Shown piece by piece: positions 7,669 to 15,266 of a stretch of DNA of 30,627 nucleotides. Each line of letters starts with the position of its first letter. The stretch's first letter is position 1. The stretch comes from UBA6197 sp047638075 (GTDB taxonomy: Bacteria; Pseudomonadota; Alphaproteobacteria; Rhodobacterales; Rhodobacteraceae): contig NZ_JBLJBV010000071.1 of the NCBI RefSeq assembly GCF_047638075.1, positions 1 through 30,627 of the forward strand, given 5' to 3'. The notes below the pieces were generated by a model, which was given only the letters and a program-made list of their open reading frames with translations, made no database searches and was not told the DNA's origin. The position numbers and the translations under genes were made by a program.

Positions 7669-8729
7669 TCCGCATCCTCGAACGGGTCAGCGGGCACATC
7701 GTTTTCAGACCAGCCAAACGTATTCCACGTCCGTGCCATATGGTCGGGCAGGGGCGCCGTCAGGGTAATCGACTTTTTCGTGATCGGGTGCTGAAAGCTG
7801 ATCGAGCGCGCATGCAGGTGCAGCTTGCGGCTGATGTCGCCGCCCAGTTGCGCGCCCCAGCCATCGCCCAGATTTTCCTGCCCGCTACCACCATACTTGC
7901 CGTCACCGATAATCGGGTGTCCCAGTTCGGCCATGTGCGCGCGCAACTGATGGGTGCGCCCGGTGATCGGCACCAGTGCCACCCAGGCCGCGCGGGTGCC
8001 CAGCATTGACAGCACGGCAAAATCCGTGGTGGCGCGTTTGGCGCCATCGGTCTGATCCACCTTCGAGGGGTGGATGCAGATCATCTTTTCACCCTCACCG
8101 TGGCTACCCCGGCCCGGCGCCTTGACCAACCCAAAGCGGATGGTCCCCTTGCGCGGGTTCGGCACGCCGGCCACCACGGCCCAATAAATCTTGCGCGTGG
8201 TGCGGTGGCGGAAACTTTCCGATAGCGCCCGCGCCACCCGGTCAGTGCGCGCCAAAAGCAACACGCCCGAGGTGTCCTTGTCCAGCCGATGCACCAGCTT
8301 TGGCCGTTCCTTGAAGCCGAATTTCAGCGCCTCGGTCAGCCCGTCGACATGGCGCCCGCCCAAGCCCGACCCACCCTGCGATGGCAGCCCCGGCGGTTTG
8401 TTCAGGGCGATGATATGTTCATCGCGCCACAGCACGGCGGCTTGAATCATCTTTGTGTCGTCGTCGCCCACCTGCGGCCCGGTCGGGCGTTCTGCGCGTT
8501 GGCGGGCCACAACCTCGGCCTCGGGCAGGGGCGGCACACGCACGGTCTGACCCGGCACCACGCGGGTCGCTGCCTTGACCCGGCCACCGTCAACCCGGAT
8601 CTGGCCGGTGCGACACATTTTTTCGACCGCAATCTGGTTCACCTGTGGAAAGCGCCGCTTTAGCCAGCGGTCCAGCCGCTGTTCGCCCTCATCCACAGAA
8701 ACCGTCAGTAACTTTACACCCGCGCTCAT
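7665..8729 (-). CDS. rluC: RluA-family pseudouridine synthase (RluC/RluD-like)
   Basis: Converts specific uridines in 23S rRNA to pseudouridine. The 354-residue product has an N-terminal S4 RNA-binding domain (QRLDRWLKRRFPQVNQIAVEKM, residues ~17-38) and a catalytic domain with LVHRLDKDTSGVLLLA, in which Asp150 is the nucleophile. Later motifs TGRTHQLRAHMAELGHPIIGD and KYGG are also typical. The open frame runs upstream to 8837, but the ATG at 8729 overlaps the crcB stop as ATGA and starts the S4 domain at the expected place. RluC is the usual annotation in this gene neighbourhood; the exact target uridines are not proven. Confidence 0.9.
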   Translation of the reverse strand: MSAGVKLLTVSVDEGEQRLDRWLKRRFPQVNQIAVEKMCRTGQIRVDGGRVKAATRVVPGQTVRVPPLPEAEVVARQRAERPTGPQVGDDDTKMIQAAVLWRDEHIIALNKPPGLPSQGGSGLGGRHVDGLTEALKFGFKERPKLVHRLDKDTSGVLLLARTDRVARALSESFRHRTTRKIYWAVVAGVPNPRKGTIRFGLVKAPGRGSHGEGEKMICIHPSKVDQTDGAKRATTDFAVLSMLGTRAAWVALVPITGRTHQLRAHMAELGHPIIGDGKYGGSGQENLGDGWGAQLGGDISRKLHLHARSISFQHPITKKSITLTAPLPDHMARTWNTFGWSENDVPADPFEDAE

Positions 8730-9103
8730 GCAAACCATCCTCGTGCCAGCGTCATGCCGGCGAACAGCGCCCCCAGCGTCATGATAACGGTGCCCAGCAC
8801 ATAGGCTGCGGCAAGCCCGCTTTGTCCTCGTTCCCACAGCGTTACCGCATCCAGCGAAAACGCCGAAAATGTGGTAAAGCCACCCAGCACCCCGGTCATC
8901 AGGAAAGGGGCGAACCGGTTCCCCCCTTTTTCGGCCAGCACTATCACCAAAACCCCCATCAACAGCGACCCCAGAACGTTGACAAAAAGCGTAGCGTAGG
9001 GAAAGCCGTGCCCCATCATCCGCGTCGCGGTCACGTTCACAAGATAGCGCGCCGAGGCACCAGATGCGCCCCCAAGGGCGACGGAGAGGAGGGTCTGAGT
9101 CAT
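8726..9103 (-). CDS. crcB: Fluoride exporter CrcB/Fluc
   Basis: Small inner-membrane fluoride channel of 125 residues with four predicted helices; it works as an antiparallel dimer. Family motifs are all present: GGASGASARY near the N-terminus, FVNVLGSLLMG in helix 2, and TGVLGGFTTFSAFSLD, the phenylalanine-box region, in helix 3. The frame stays open to 9250, but MTQTLLSVAL at 9103 gives the standard length and follows an AAGAGAG sequence. I looked upstream for a crcB (fluoride) riboswitch and did not see its conserved elements. First gene of a four-gene string with rluC, the HAD gene and the ATP12 gene. Confidence 0.93.
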   Translation of the reverse strand: MTQTLLSVALGGASGASARYLVNVTATRMMGHGFPYATLFVNVLGSLLMGVLVIVLAEKGGNRFAPFLMTGVLGGFTTFSAFSLDAVTLWERGQSGLAAAYVLGTVIMTLGALFAGMTLARGWFA

Positions 9104-9480
9104 TGCACTCTCTTGGGTCGCGATACTGTGAAAGTCAACTGCCGCGCGTTTCGTGCCGCCTTGTAAACGGAACGGCCCCCCCTTTGAACCGTGTTGCGCA
9201 CCTGACGACGGCAGAGCCCAGTCTGGCTTTGATCCTGCGCAATGGACCATGTCGCCATATTGATTTTCACGGTGTCGGTGTGACGGCGAATATTAGCATG
9301 TTCGTGGGGTATTTGGCCCAAACCCGCCCGCCCCTGCCGATAGGGTGCAGTGTGTTGCACGGGTTGCACAATGCGCTATGGCCGCCCCTGGGGCCGTAAA
9401 ACGGGCGATGCCCTTGATGTGTTTGCCCTTGACCTTGCCCCGTGCTACCCGCGATTTCAGATTATTCGGGATGGCCGCGG
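9104..9480. other. Divergent intergenic region between crcB and a GNAT gene
   Basis: 377 nt with no supported gene. Open frames here (for example 9293-9568 minus) have no family resemblance and no ribosome binding site. It must hold the promoters of the minus-strand crcB string and of the plus-strand GNAT gene, but I could not pair convincing -35 and -10 boxes. At 9306-9322 GGGGTATTTGGCCCAAA resembles the core of the intergenic repeat found at 10859-10898, possibly as a degenerate copy. Confidence 0.45.
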
Positions 9481-9966
9481 ATGTATCAGCTTGAGCAAGA
9501 GGCCGACGCAGATTGGTGGGAAGTGGAGGCACTTTATGACCTGTGCTTTGCGCCGGGGCGCACGGCACTGTCTTCTTATCGGCTGCGCGATGGGGTGGCG
9601 CCGGTGCGCCCCCTGTGCCTCGTGCTGCGCGAAGACGGGGTCTTGGCGGCGGTCATCCGCTATTGGCCGGTGCGGGTCGCGGGGCAACGCGTGCTTTTGC
9701 TGGGGCCGATCGCGGTGCACCCAACGCGGCAAGCAGAAGGTCTGGGCGGCCTCTTGATGCACGAAAGCCTGGCCGAGGCGCGTAAACTGGGTTGGGAACG
9801 GGTGCTGCTGGTTGGCGATGCGCCCTATTACGGCCGTTTCGGCTTTGCGAAACTGCCCGATGTGGTGATGCCGCCGCCCACCAACCCGGACCGCGTTCTG
9901 GGGCTGGAACTGATCCCCGGCGCCTGGGATGGCGTTCGGGGCGAGGTGACGAAAACCGCCACCTGA
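9481..9966 (+). CDS. GNAT-family N-acetyltransferase (YhbS-like)
   Basis: Predicted acetyl-CoA dependent N-acetyltransferase of 161 residues. Beta-strand 4 and the acetyl-CoA loop are visible as LLLGPIAVHPTRQAEGLGGLLMHESL, where QAEGLGG replaces the common R/QxxGxG/A. It is followed by LLVGDAPYYGRFGF, a hallmark of the YhbS-like subgroup. The ATG at 9481 (MYQLEQEADAD) begins where the domain begins; an ATG at 9442 would add 13 residues. Neither has a strong Shine-Dalgarno sequence. Substrate unknown. It lies 69 nt upstream of the EcsC-family gene and may be co-transcribed with it. Confidence 0.85.
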   Translation: MYQLEQEADADWWEVEALYDLCFAPGRTALSSYRLRDGVAPVRPLCLVLREDGVLAAVIRYWPVRVAGQRVLLLGPIAVHPTRQAEGLGGLLMHESLAEARKLGWERVLLVGDAPYYGRFGFAKLPDVVMPPPTNPDRVLGLELIPGAWDGVRGEVTKTAT

Positions 9967-10035
9967 CTGCGGGGATCTGGCGAAGCCCACCTTTGCCCCC
10001 CATATTAGCCCCAGATGCATACTGGAGGGTGCATG

Positions 10036-10800
10036 ATGACAGAGGCCGAAATTCTACCGCCCGTGACCGACAAGACGGTTCTGACCGCGCTGGATGATCT
10101 CGCGCGCCGCCACCGCGCGGCCAGTGGAGTCGGGATGCAGGTGATGGCCTATCTGGGCGGCAGCGCCGAAAACCTACTGGGAAAACTGCCCACCCGCGTC
10201 CGGGACGGGCTGGAAGGCGCCACGGCCAACGCGCTGCAAACCGCCTTTGGCGCGGCAAAGCGGTCGCGCGGGGTTGTGGCGGACCGATCCGACTGGTTCA
10301 ACACGGCGCTGGCCACGGCGATGGGGGCTGCTGGGGGGCTTGGCGGGTTGCCGGGTGCCTTGGCCGAACTGCCGCTGACCGTGACGGTTCTACTCCGTTC
10401 AATCCAGGGTATCGCGGCCGAACACGGCTTTGATCCTGACACGGACGAGGGGCGCATCGAATGCTTGCATGTCTTTGCCAGCGCAGGGCCGCTTGAGGCT
10501 GATGACGGCACCGACATGGGCTTTTTCGCCACGCGCGTGACCATTACCGGGCAAACGCTGCAAGGGCTGATCGCCCGCGTAGCCCCGCGCCTGTCGGCGG
10601 TTCTGGGCCAAAAACTGGCCGCCCAAACCGCCCCAGTGCTGGGCGCGCTCGCCGGAGCCGCCGTCAACTATTCGTTCACAAGCTATTATCAGGAAATCGC
10701 CCGTGTACATTTTGGTCTGAAACGCCTTGCCCAGCAGTCCACAATTGACGAAGGATTATTACGCGAAGAACTGCGCGCACGCCTGATCGCAAAAGTATAA
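10036..10800 (+). CDS. EcsC-family protein
   Basis: A 254-residue protein matching the EcsC family, named after a Bacillus subtilis protein encoded with the EcsAB ABC transporter; the biochemical role is unknown. Seen in order: a short acidic N-terminus, a glycine/alanine-rich amphipathic segment (ALATAMGAAGGLGGLPGALA), LPLTVTVLLRSIQGIAAEHG, then GRIECLHVFASAGP, and a second small-residue hydrophobic stretch near 205-225, suggesting membrane association. Two ATGs occur at 10033 and 10036 after GGAGGG; the second has better spacing (about 7 nt). The stop codon directly abuts a 40-bp inverted repeat. Confidence 0.85.
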   Translation: MTEAEILPPVTDKTVLTALDDLARRHRAASGVGMQVMAYLGGSAENLLGKLPTRVRDGLEGATANALQTAFGAAKRSRGVVADRSDWFNTALATAMGAAGGLGGLPGALAELPLTVTVLLRSIQGIAAEHGFDPDTDEGRIECLHVFASAGPLEADDGTDMGFFATRVTITGQTLQGLIARVAPRLSAVLGQKLAAQTAPVLGALAGAAVNYSFTSYYQEIARVHFGLKRLAQQSTIDEGLLREELRARLIAKV

Positions 10801-10801
10801 T

Positions 10802-10898
10802 ATGCGGCTTTTCGTTGGTGAAAATACTCCCGCCGGAGGCTCCTGACGCTGCTGTTGAAGCCTCCGGCGGGAGTATTTTCACCAACGAAAAGCCGCAT
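10802..10898. repeat. Perfect 40-bp inverted repeat between convergent genes (putative bidirectional terminator)
   Basis: The left arm 10802-10841 and right arm 10859-10898 are exact reverse complements over 40 bases, separated by a 17-nt loop (10842-10858). It occupies almost the whole 99-nt gap between the EcsC stop (10800) and the TsaC stop (10900-10902). Each arm contains the core CCTCCGGCGGGAGTATTTTC, which I recognise as resembling a family of intergenic repeats common in Rhodobacteraceae. Transcripts from either side would fold into a very stable hairpin. A role as a two-way terminator is inferred. Confidence 0.95.
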
Positions 10899-10899
10899 C

Positions 10900-11850
10900 T
10901 CAAGAACGGGGGGCGGCGGCGCGGCGCAGGCGATCGTTGATTGCACGGCCAAGGCCGTGGTTTGGGATCGGAGCGACGGCGATGCGGCCTTTTGGGCCCG
11001 CCTGACGATCGGCGTCGCGCAGGGTCTTGAAGAGATTGGCTGCAGCCTCAACCAGATCGCTTGACGGGGACAGGTTAAAGTCAGCGCCAATTGGCCCATA
11101 GCCCAGCCAGATTTCTCCCGGAGCCGGTTTCGTTACATTCAGGCGGACTGATGCGCGCGGAGCGTAATGCGAGGCCAATTGGCCCGGCGCAGTGGGTTTA
11201 GTGATGTTCCCGCCACTGCTAAGGCGCGTGCCAAGGCAGGCCTCGATCGCCTCGGCGGGAAGGCCGCCGGGGCGCAACAGGGTGGGCGGATCAAGCGCCA
11301 GGATGGTGGATTCAACACCGACGGCACAGGCGCCACCGTCAAGAATGGCGGCGATCTTTCCCGATAGCCCCTCTGTCACATGTGCCGCACAGGTAGGGCT
11401 GATCTTGCCTGATGGATTGGCTGAAGGTGCTGCGAGTGGCCCGCCGAATGCGCGCAATAGCGCCTGCGCCAGTGGATGTTCGGGAATGCGGATTGCCACT
11501 GTCGGCAGGCCTGCTGTGACCAGATCCGATAGCCCGGCATCTGGGCGCCGCGGTAGTACCAGTGTCAGGGGGCCGGGCCAGAAGGCATCGGCCAGCCGAT
11601 CGGCCTCGGGCGAAAATATGGCGATCTGGCGAGCGGCCTTGACTGAGGGCAGGTGCACGATCAGCGGGTTGAAGCGGGGCCGGCCCTTGGCGTCAAAGAT
11701 CCGCGCGACGGCAATATCGGATCGTGCATCGCCGCCCAGCCCGTAGACCGTTTCTGTGGGAAAGGCCACCAGATCGCCGCCCTTCAGCAAGGTAGCTGCG
11801 CGCGCAATGCCGGCAGGGTCGGCAGAAATCAGTTCGGTATGTGGATTCAT
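10900..11850 (-). CDS. tsaC: L-threonylcarbamoyladenylate synthase (Sua5/YciO/YrdC family)
   Basis: Makes threonylcarbamoyl-AMP from threonine, bicarbonate and ATP for the t6A37 modification of ANN-reading tRNAs. The 316-residue product is the long Sua5 form. A YrdC domain (residues ~1-205) carries AFPTETVYGLGGDA, KGRPRFNPLIVH, FWPGPLTLVL and APSANPSGKISPT. It is followed by the linker APGQLASHYAPRASV and a C-terminal Sua5 domain. The frame continues to 11979, but the ATG at 11850 (MNPHTELIS) fits the family start; its ribosome binding site is weak. It is divergent from the acyl-CoA dehydrogenase gene and convergent with the EcsC gene. Confidence 0.92.
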   Translation of the reverse strand: MNPHTELISADPAGIARAATLLKGGDLVAFPTETVYGLGGDARSDIAVARIFDAKGRPRFNPLIVHLPSVKAARQIAIFSPEADRLADAFWPGPLTLVLPRRPDAGLSDLVTAGLPTVAIRIPEHPLAQALLRAFGGPLAAPSANPSGKISPTCAAHVTEGLSGKIAAILDGGACAVGVESTILALDPPTLLRPGGLPAEAIEACLGTRLSSGGNITKPTAPGQLASHYAPRASVRLNVTKPAPGEIWLGYGPIGADFNLSPSSDLVEAAANLFKTLRDADRQAGPKGRIAVAPIPNHGLGRAINDRLRRAAAPRS

Positions 11851-11972
11851 CAGGGTGTTTCGTGACGCAGCGTTGGGGTTGATAGGGCGTGACCTTGCCG
11901 TAACTTGACGGCAGAGTACACGACATACGCGCCAGCCCGTGTTTTGCCAAGGCGCGCGAAAGGAAAGAAACG
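11851..11972. promoter_or_regulatory. Divergent promoter region with a TGCCGT/ACGGCA inverted repeat
   Basis: This 122-nt gap separates the minus-strand tsaC gene from the plus-strand acyl-CoA dehydrogenase gene. It contains TGCCGT-N6-ACGGCA at 11896-11913, overlapping a TTGACG hexamer (11905-11910) that could be a -35 element for the dehydrogenase. No good -10 box follows at 16-18 nt. The symmetry is suitable for a dimeric regulator, but none can be named. AAGGAAAG just upstream of 11973 is the dehydrogenase ribosome binding site. Confidence 0.3.
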
Positions 11973-13664
11973 ATGCCATACCGTTCCCCCGTGGGCGAAT
12001 TCCGCTTTATTCTGGATCAGATCGTGCCCTTGGCGCCGGTTGTTGCCACGGAACGTTTTGCCGAAGCGACGGGCGAGACGGTCGAGGCGATTCTGACCGA
12101 AGCCGCGCGTCTGTGCGATGAGGTGCTGGCACCTTTGCAGCGCGGGGGCGATCTGCATCCGGCCCGGTTGGAGAACGGGGTGGTGCGCACCTCTCCGGGG
12201 TTCAGGGCGGGGTTTGAGGCGATTGCGGAAGGGGGCTGGGTTGCCTTGGCCGCGCCGCAGGAATTTGGTGGCATGGGCCTGCCGCAAGCGCTTAACATGG
12301 CGGTGAATGACATGATGTCAGGGGCTTGCCTTGCGTTGCAATTGAACCCTTTGCTAAGCCAGGGCCAGATCGAGGCGTTGGAACATCATGCCAGCGATGA
12401 GATGAAGGCGCTTTACCTGCCGAAGTTGATTTCCGGCGAATGGTCCGGCACGATGAACCTGACAGAGTCTCAGGCGGGCAGCGACGTGGGGGCGTTACGC
12501 ACCAAGGCCGAACCGCTGGGGGATGGCACCTACAAGATCACCGGGCAAAAGATATTCATTTCCTGGGGTGACAGCGATCTGACAGAGAATATCTGTCATC
12601 TGGTATTGGCGCGGTTGCCCGATGCGGCGCCGGGCACCAAGGGGATCAGCCTGTTCATGGTTCCCAAGTTCATTCCGAATGCTGATGGCGCACCCGGCAA
12701 GCGTAACGCAGTAAGCGTCGTCAGTCTTGAGCATAAGATGGGGCTGCACGGATCACCTACTTGTGTGATGGCGTTTGAGGGGGCGCAGGGCTGGCTGGTG
12801 GGTGCCCCCGGCAAAGGCATGGCCGCGATGTTCACGATGATGAACAACGCCCGGCTGGCGGTGGGGGTGCAGGGTATCGGCGTGGCCGAGGCTTCCTGGC
12901 AGAAGGCCGCAGACTATGCCCGTGATCGTGCGCAGATGGGCCCGATCATCAACCACGCCGATGTGCGCCGGATGCTGGCCACGATGAAGGCGGAAATTTT
13001 TGCCGCGCGCAGCATCGCGCTGGCCTGTGCCGTGGCGCTGGACATGGGGCGCGCCACTGGCGAGGCCGACGCAACGTCCCGCGCCGCATTGCTGACGCCG
13101 ATTGCCAAGGCCTATGGCACTGACACCGGCATGGCTGTGGCCGAAATGGGTGTGCAGGTGCATGGCGGCATGGGCTTTATCGAGGAAACCGGCGCGGCGC
13201 AGTATTACCGAGATGTGCGCGTGACCGCGATCTATGAAGGCACCAACGGTATTCAGGCGATGGATCTGGTTGGGCGCAAGATGATGGATCGGGGCGCCGC
13301 CGCCTTTCGGCTGTTGCAAGAGGTCGAAGACGCGGCCAAGGCAGCGCGCGCCGTGGTTCCGCAACTGGCCGAGGATGTCTGGGCCGCCGCCGAAACCCTG
13401 CGGGAGGCGACCGAGGGGCTGTTGGCGCAAGACACGCAAGACCGCTTTGCGGGTGCGGTGCCCTACTTGCGTGCCTTCGCGCGGGTACTTGGGGCGCATT
13501 ACCACCTGCGCGCTGCTGTGGTTGAGGGCGGGCAGGGGCCGCGTTCGCGTTTGGCGGCGGTCTATATCCGCCGGCTTTTGCCGCAATACGCCGCAGCGCT
13601 GGCCGAAGCCCGCGAAGGCGCCGAGGGGCTTTATGCGCTGACAGATGAGGATCTGGGCGCGTGA
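11973..13664 (+). CDS. Acyl-CoA dehydrogenase, DmdC-like (3-methylmercaptopropionyl-CoA dehydrogenase family)
   Basis: FAD-dependent alpha,beta-dehydrogenation of an acyl-CoA. The 563-residue product has the long architecture of DmdC-type enzymes. It begins with the characteristic MPYRSPVGEFRFIL, followed by the N-terminal helical domain. The middle domain has MNLTESQAGSDVGALRTKA and ITGQKIFISWGD, and the C-terminal FAD domain has VHGGMGFIEETGAAQYYRDVR. IYEGTNGIQ carries the catalytic base Glu422. An extra C-terminal ~100-residue helical part follows. DmdC acts on the DMSP metabolite methylmercaptopropionyl-CoA in roseobacters, but many paralogues use other acyl-CoAs, and dmdB/dmdD are not nearby. 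Its stop overlaps the next gene as GTGA. Electrons would pass through ETF to the ETF-QO encoded at 21147-22793. Confidence 0.9.
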   Translation: MPYRSPVGEFRFILDQIVPLAPVVATERFAEATGETVEAILTEAARLCDEVLAPLQRGGDLHPARLENGVVRTSPGFRAGFEAIAEGGWVALAAPQEFGGMGLPQALNMAVNDMMSGACLALQLNPLLSQGQIEALEHHASDEMKALYLPKLISGEWSGTMNLTESQAGSDVGALRTKAEPLGDGTYKITGQKIFISWGDSDLTENICHLVLARLPDAAPGTKGISLFMVPKFIPNADGAPGKRNAVSVVSLEHKMGLHGSPTCVMAFEGAQGWLVGAPGKGMAAMFTMMNNARLAVGVQGIGVAEASWQKAADYARDRAQMGPIINHADVRRMLATMKAEIFAARSIALACAVALDMGRATGEADATSRAALLTPIAKAYGTDTGMAVAEMGVQVHGGMGFIEETGAAQYYRDVRVTAIYEGTNGIQAMDLVGRKMMDRGAAAFRLLQEVEDAAKAARAVVPQLAEDVWAAAETLREATEGLLAQDTQDRFAGAVPYLRAFARVLGAHYHLRAAVVEGGQGPRSRLAAVYIRRLLPQYAAALAEAREGAEGLYALTDEDLGA

Positions 13665-14701
13665 GGGACGCGCCCGCAGCAGTAATCCGCTACCCTTGGG
13701 CAGAGCCGCCCGCGCCGGGCCAGCCGGCCGAATTGGCGCCGGGTGTATTCTGGCTGCGGATGCCGTTGCCGATGGCGCTGGATCACGTCAACGCCTATGT
13801 GCTGGACGATGGCGATGGCTGGTGCGTGATCGACCCTGGCATGAACACGCGAAAATCGCGCGCGCTTTGGGCCGATGTTCTGGCCGGGCCTTTGGCGGGC
13901 AAGCCGGTCAGGCGGGTGGTCGTGACGCATTACCACCCCGACCATATCGGCCTTGCCGGATGGTTTCAGACGCAGGGGGCTGAGCTGCTGACCACCCGCA
14001 CCAGCTGGCTTTTTGCGCGGATGCTGTGCCTGGATGAGCAGCCCTTGCCCGCCCCTGAAACGCTGGCCTTCTGGCGTTTGGCGGGGATGGAGCCGGGTCT
14101 TCTGGCCCGCCGCGCCACTGAGCGCCCGTTCAACTTTGCCGATTGTGTCCACCCCTTGCCGCTGGGCTACACGCGGCTGGTCGAGGGACAGGCCCTGACC
14201 ATGGGCGGGCGGCAATGGCGCGTGCGGATGGGCGACGGCCACGCCCCCGAACACGCCACTTTGTGGAGCGAGGATGATGATCTGGTGATCGGCGGTGACC
14301 AGCTTTTACCGTCGATCAGCGCCAACCTTGGCGTCTATGCGACCGAACCCGACGCGGACCCGGTGGCCGATTGGCTGGCCTCTTGCGCGCGGTTTCAGGC
14401 GCTGGCCGAGGCGCGGCACCTGGTACTGCCCGGCCACAAGCTGCCGTTTACCGGCCTGCCGTTGCGGCTGTGTCAGATGGTGGATAACCACCTGGGCGCG
14501 CTGGACCGGTTGCTTGACCACCTGACCACCCCACGCACCGCGGCCGAGTGTTTCCTGCCCCTGTTCAAACGCCCCATCGGCGAGCCCGAATACGGGCTGG
14601 CCCTGGTCGAGGCCGTTGCCCACCTAAATCACCTGTTGCACAGGGGTAGCGTTTGCCGGACCCTGCGTTCCGATGGCGCGTGGCTGTGGCGTCTGGTGTA
14701 A
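13661..14701 (+). CDS. MBL-fold metallohydrolase
   Basis: Predicted binuclear-metal hydrolase of 346 residues. The metal motif is VVTHYHPDHIGLAGW, with His90, His92, Asp94 and His95. Further ligands are likely in GDGHAPEHATLW, in VIGGDQLLP and in VLPGHKLPF. It uses a GTG start overlapping the dehydrogenase stop by 4 nt, so the two are translationally coupled and probably act in one pathway. A C-terminal ~90-residue helical extension is present, as in the large MBL proteins resembling glyoxalase II/LACTB2. A thioesterase-like role on the acyl-CoA pathway is a reasonable guess but not shown by sequence. Confidence 0.88.
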   Translation: MRDAPAAVIRYPWAEPPAPGQPAELAPGVFWLRMPLPMALDHVNAYVLDDGDGWCVIDPGMNTRKSRALWADVLAGPLAGKPVRRVVVTHYHPDHIGLAGWFQTQGAELLTTRTSWLFARMLCLDEQPLPAPETLAFWRLAGMEPGLLARRATERPFNFADCVHPLPLGYTRLVEGQALTMGGRQWRVRMGDGHAPEHATLWSEDDDLVIGGDQLLPSISANLGVYATEPDADPVADWLASCARFQALAEARHLVLPGHKLPFTGLPLRLCQMVDNHLGALDRLLDHLTTPRTAAECFLPLFKRPIGEPEYGLALVEAVAHLNHLLHRGSVCRTLRSDGAWLWRLV

Positions 14702-14711
14702 GGAGCGGATG

Positions 14712-15209
14712 ATGAAAAGCAAAACCACTTCAAACCCGAGCATGGGCCAGATCCGCACCACAGCAGAGGCGCATGAAGAGACGGCAATCCCCTGTGCCCA
14801 TGTTGTCCACACCCATGAAGACGCACCTCTTACCCCTGAATCCCTGCCTATGCCCGAAGTGCTGACCCGTGAACCCTTTGGGGGCAAGTCCCCCGCCCAA
14901 TGGGCGTATGAGCGGCTGGTGGTCTATATCCAGAACTTTGAACAGCAACTGGACAGCGATCAAGAGGTCGCCCTGGGCCTGACCGGCGGTAACGCCGGGG
15001 TGTTGCGGATCGAGGGGCTTGGCTATTTCGCCCCCGACATCCTGACCTTCTATGGCCGCGATGAAAGCGGTGCGCGCACGCAACTTATTCAGCATGTCAG
15101 CCAGCTTAGCGTTATGCTGGTGGCGCTTCCGAAGGCGGATGAACAAGAAGAGCCCCGGCGCATCGGCTTTCGCCTGGTCGCGGGTATGGAAACCCCGAAG
15201 GGGGCGTGA
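14712..15209 (+). CDS. Conserved hypothetical protein, DUF6173-like
   Basis: 165 residues with no catalytic motif that I recognise. The N-terminal ~55 residues are polar and probably disordered. The conserved core starts at KSPAQWAYERLVVYIQNFEQ and continues with ALGLTGGNAGVLRIEGLGYFAPDILTFYG and QHVSQLSVMLVALPK. I recall this pattern as DUF6173, common in Rhodobacterales, but the number is from memory. No signal peptide or membrane helix. Start candidates at 14709 and 14712 follow AAGGAG; the second has better spacing. It starts 10 nt after the MBL gene, so it may be in the same transcript. Confidence 0.75.
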   Translation: MKSKTTSNPSMGQIRTTAEAHEETAIPCAHVVHTHEDAPLTPESLPMPEVLTREPFGGKSPAQWAYERLVVYIQNFEQQLDSDQEVALGLTGGNAGVLRIEGLGYFAPDILTFYGRDESGARTQLIQHVSQLSVMLVALPKADEQEEPRRIGFRLVAGMETPKGA

Positions 15210-15219
15210 CACCGTGCCA

Positions 15220-15239
15220 AGTATCGGCTATCCGATACT
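15220..15239 (+). repeat. Perfect 8-bp hairpin upstream of the aa3 oxidase subunit IV gene
   Basis: AGTATCGG-CTAT-CCGATACT lies 28 nt upstream of the small oxidase gene. It has no T-run after it, so it is not a standard terminator. It may be an operator, an mRNA processing/stability element, or a 5'-leader structure. Confidence 0.6.
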
Positions 15240-15266
15240 GAGGGAGACGAAGTCAGGGAGACAGGA

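Noticed and set aside
9104..9300. Fluoride riboswitch upstream of crcB
   Set aside because: I looked for the conserved crcB-RNA helix and pseudoknot elements on the minus strand and did not find them.
9293..9568. 91-codon minus-strand frame between crcB and the GNAT gene
   Set aside because: It overlaps the start of the GNAT gene, has no known motif and low-complexity composition; considered chance.
12753..13586. 277-codon minus-strand frame inside the acyl-CoA dehydrogenase gene
   Set aside because: Antisense shadow rich in His/Arg/Pro/Gly, as GC-rich coding regions give; the plus strand has a clear enzyme.
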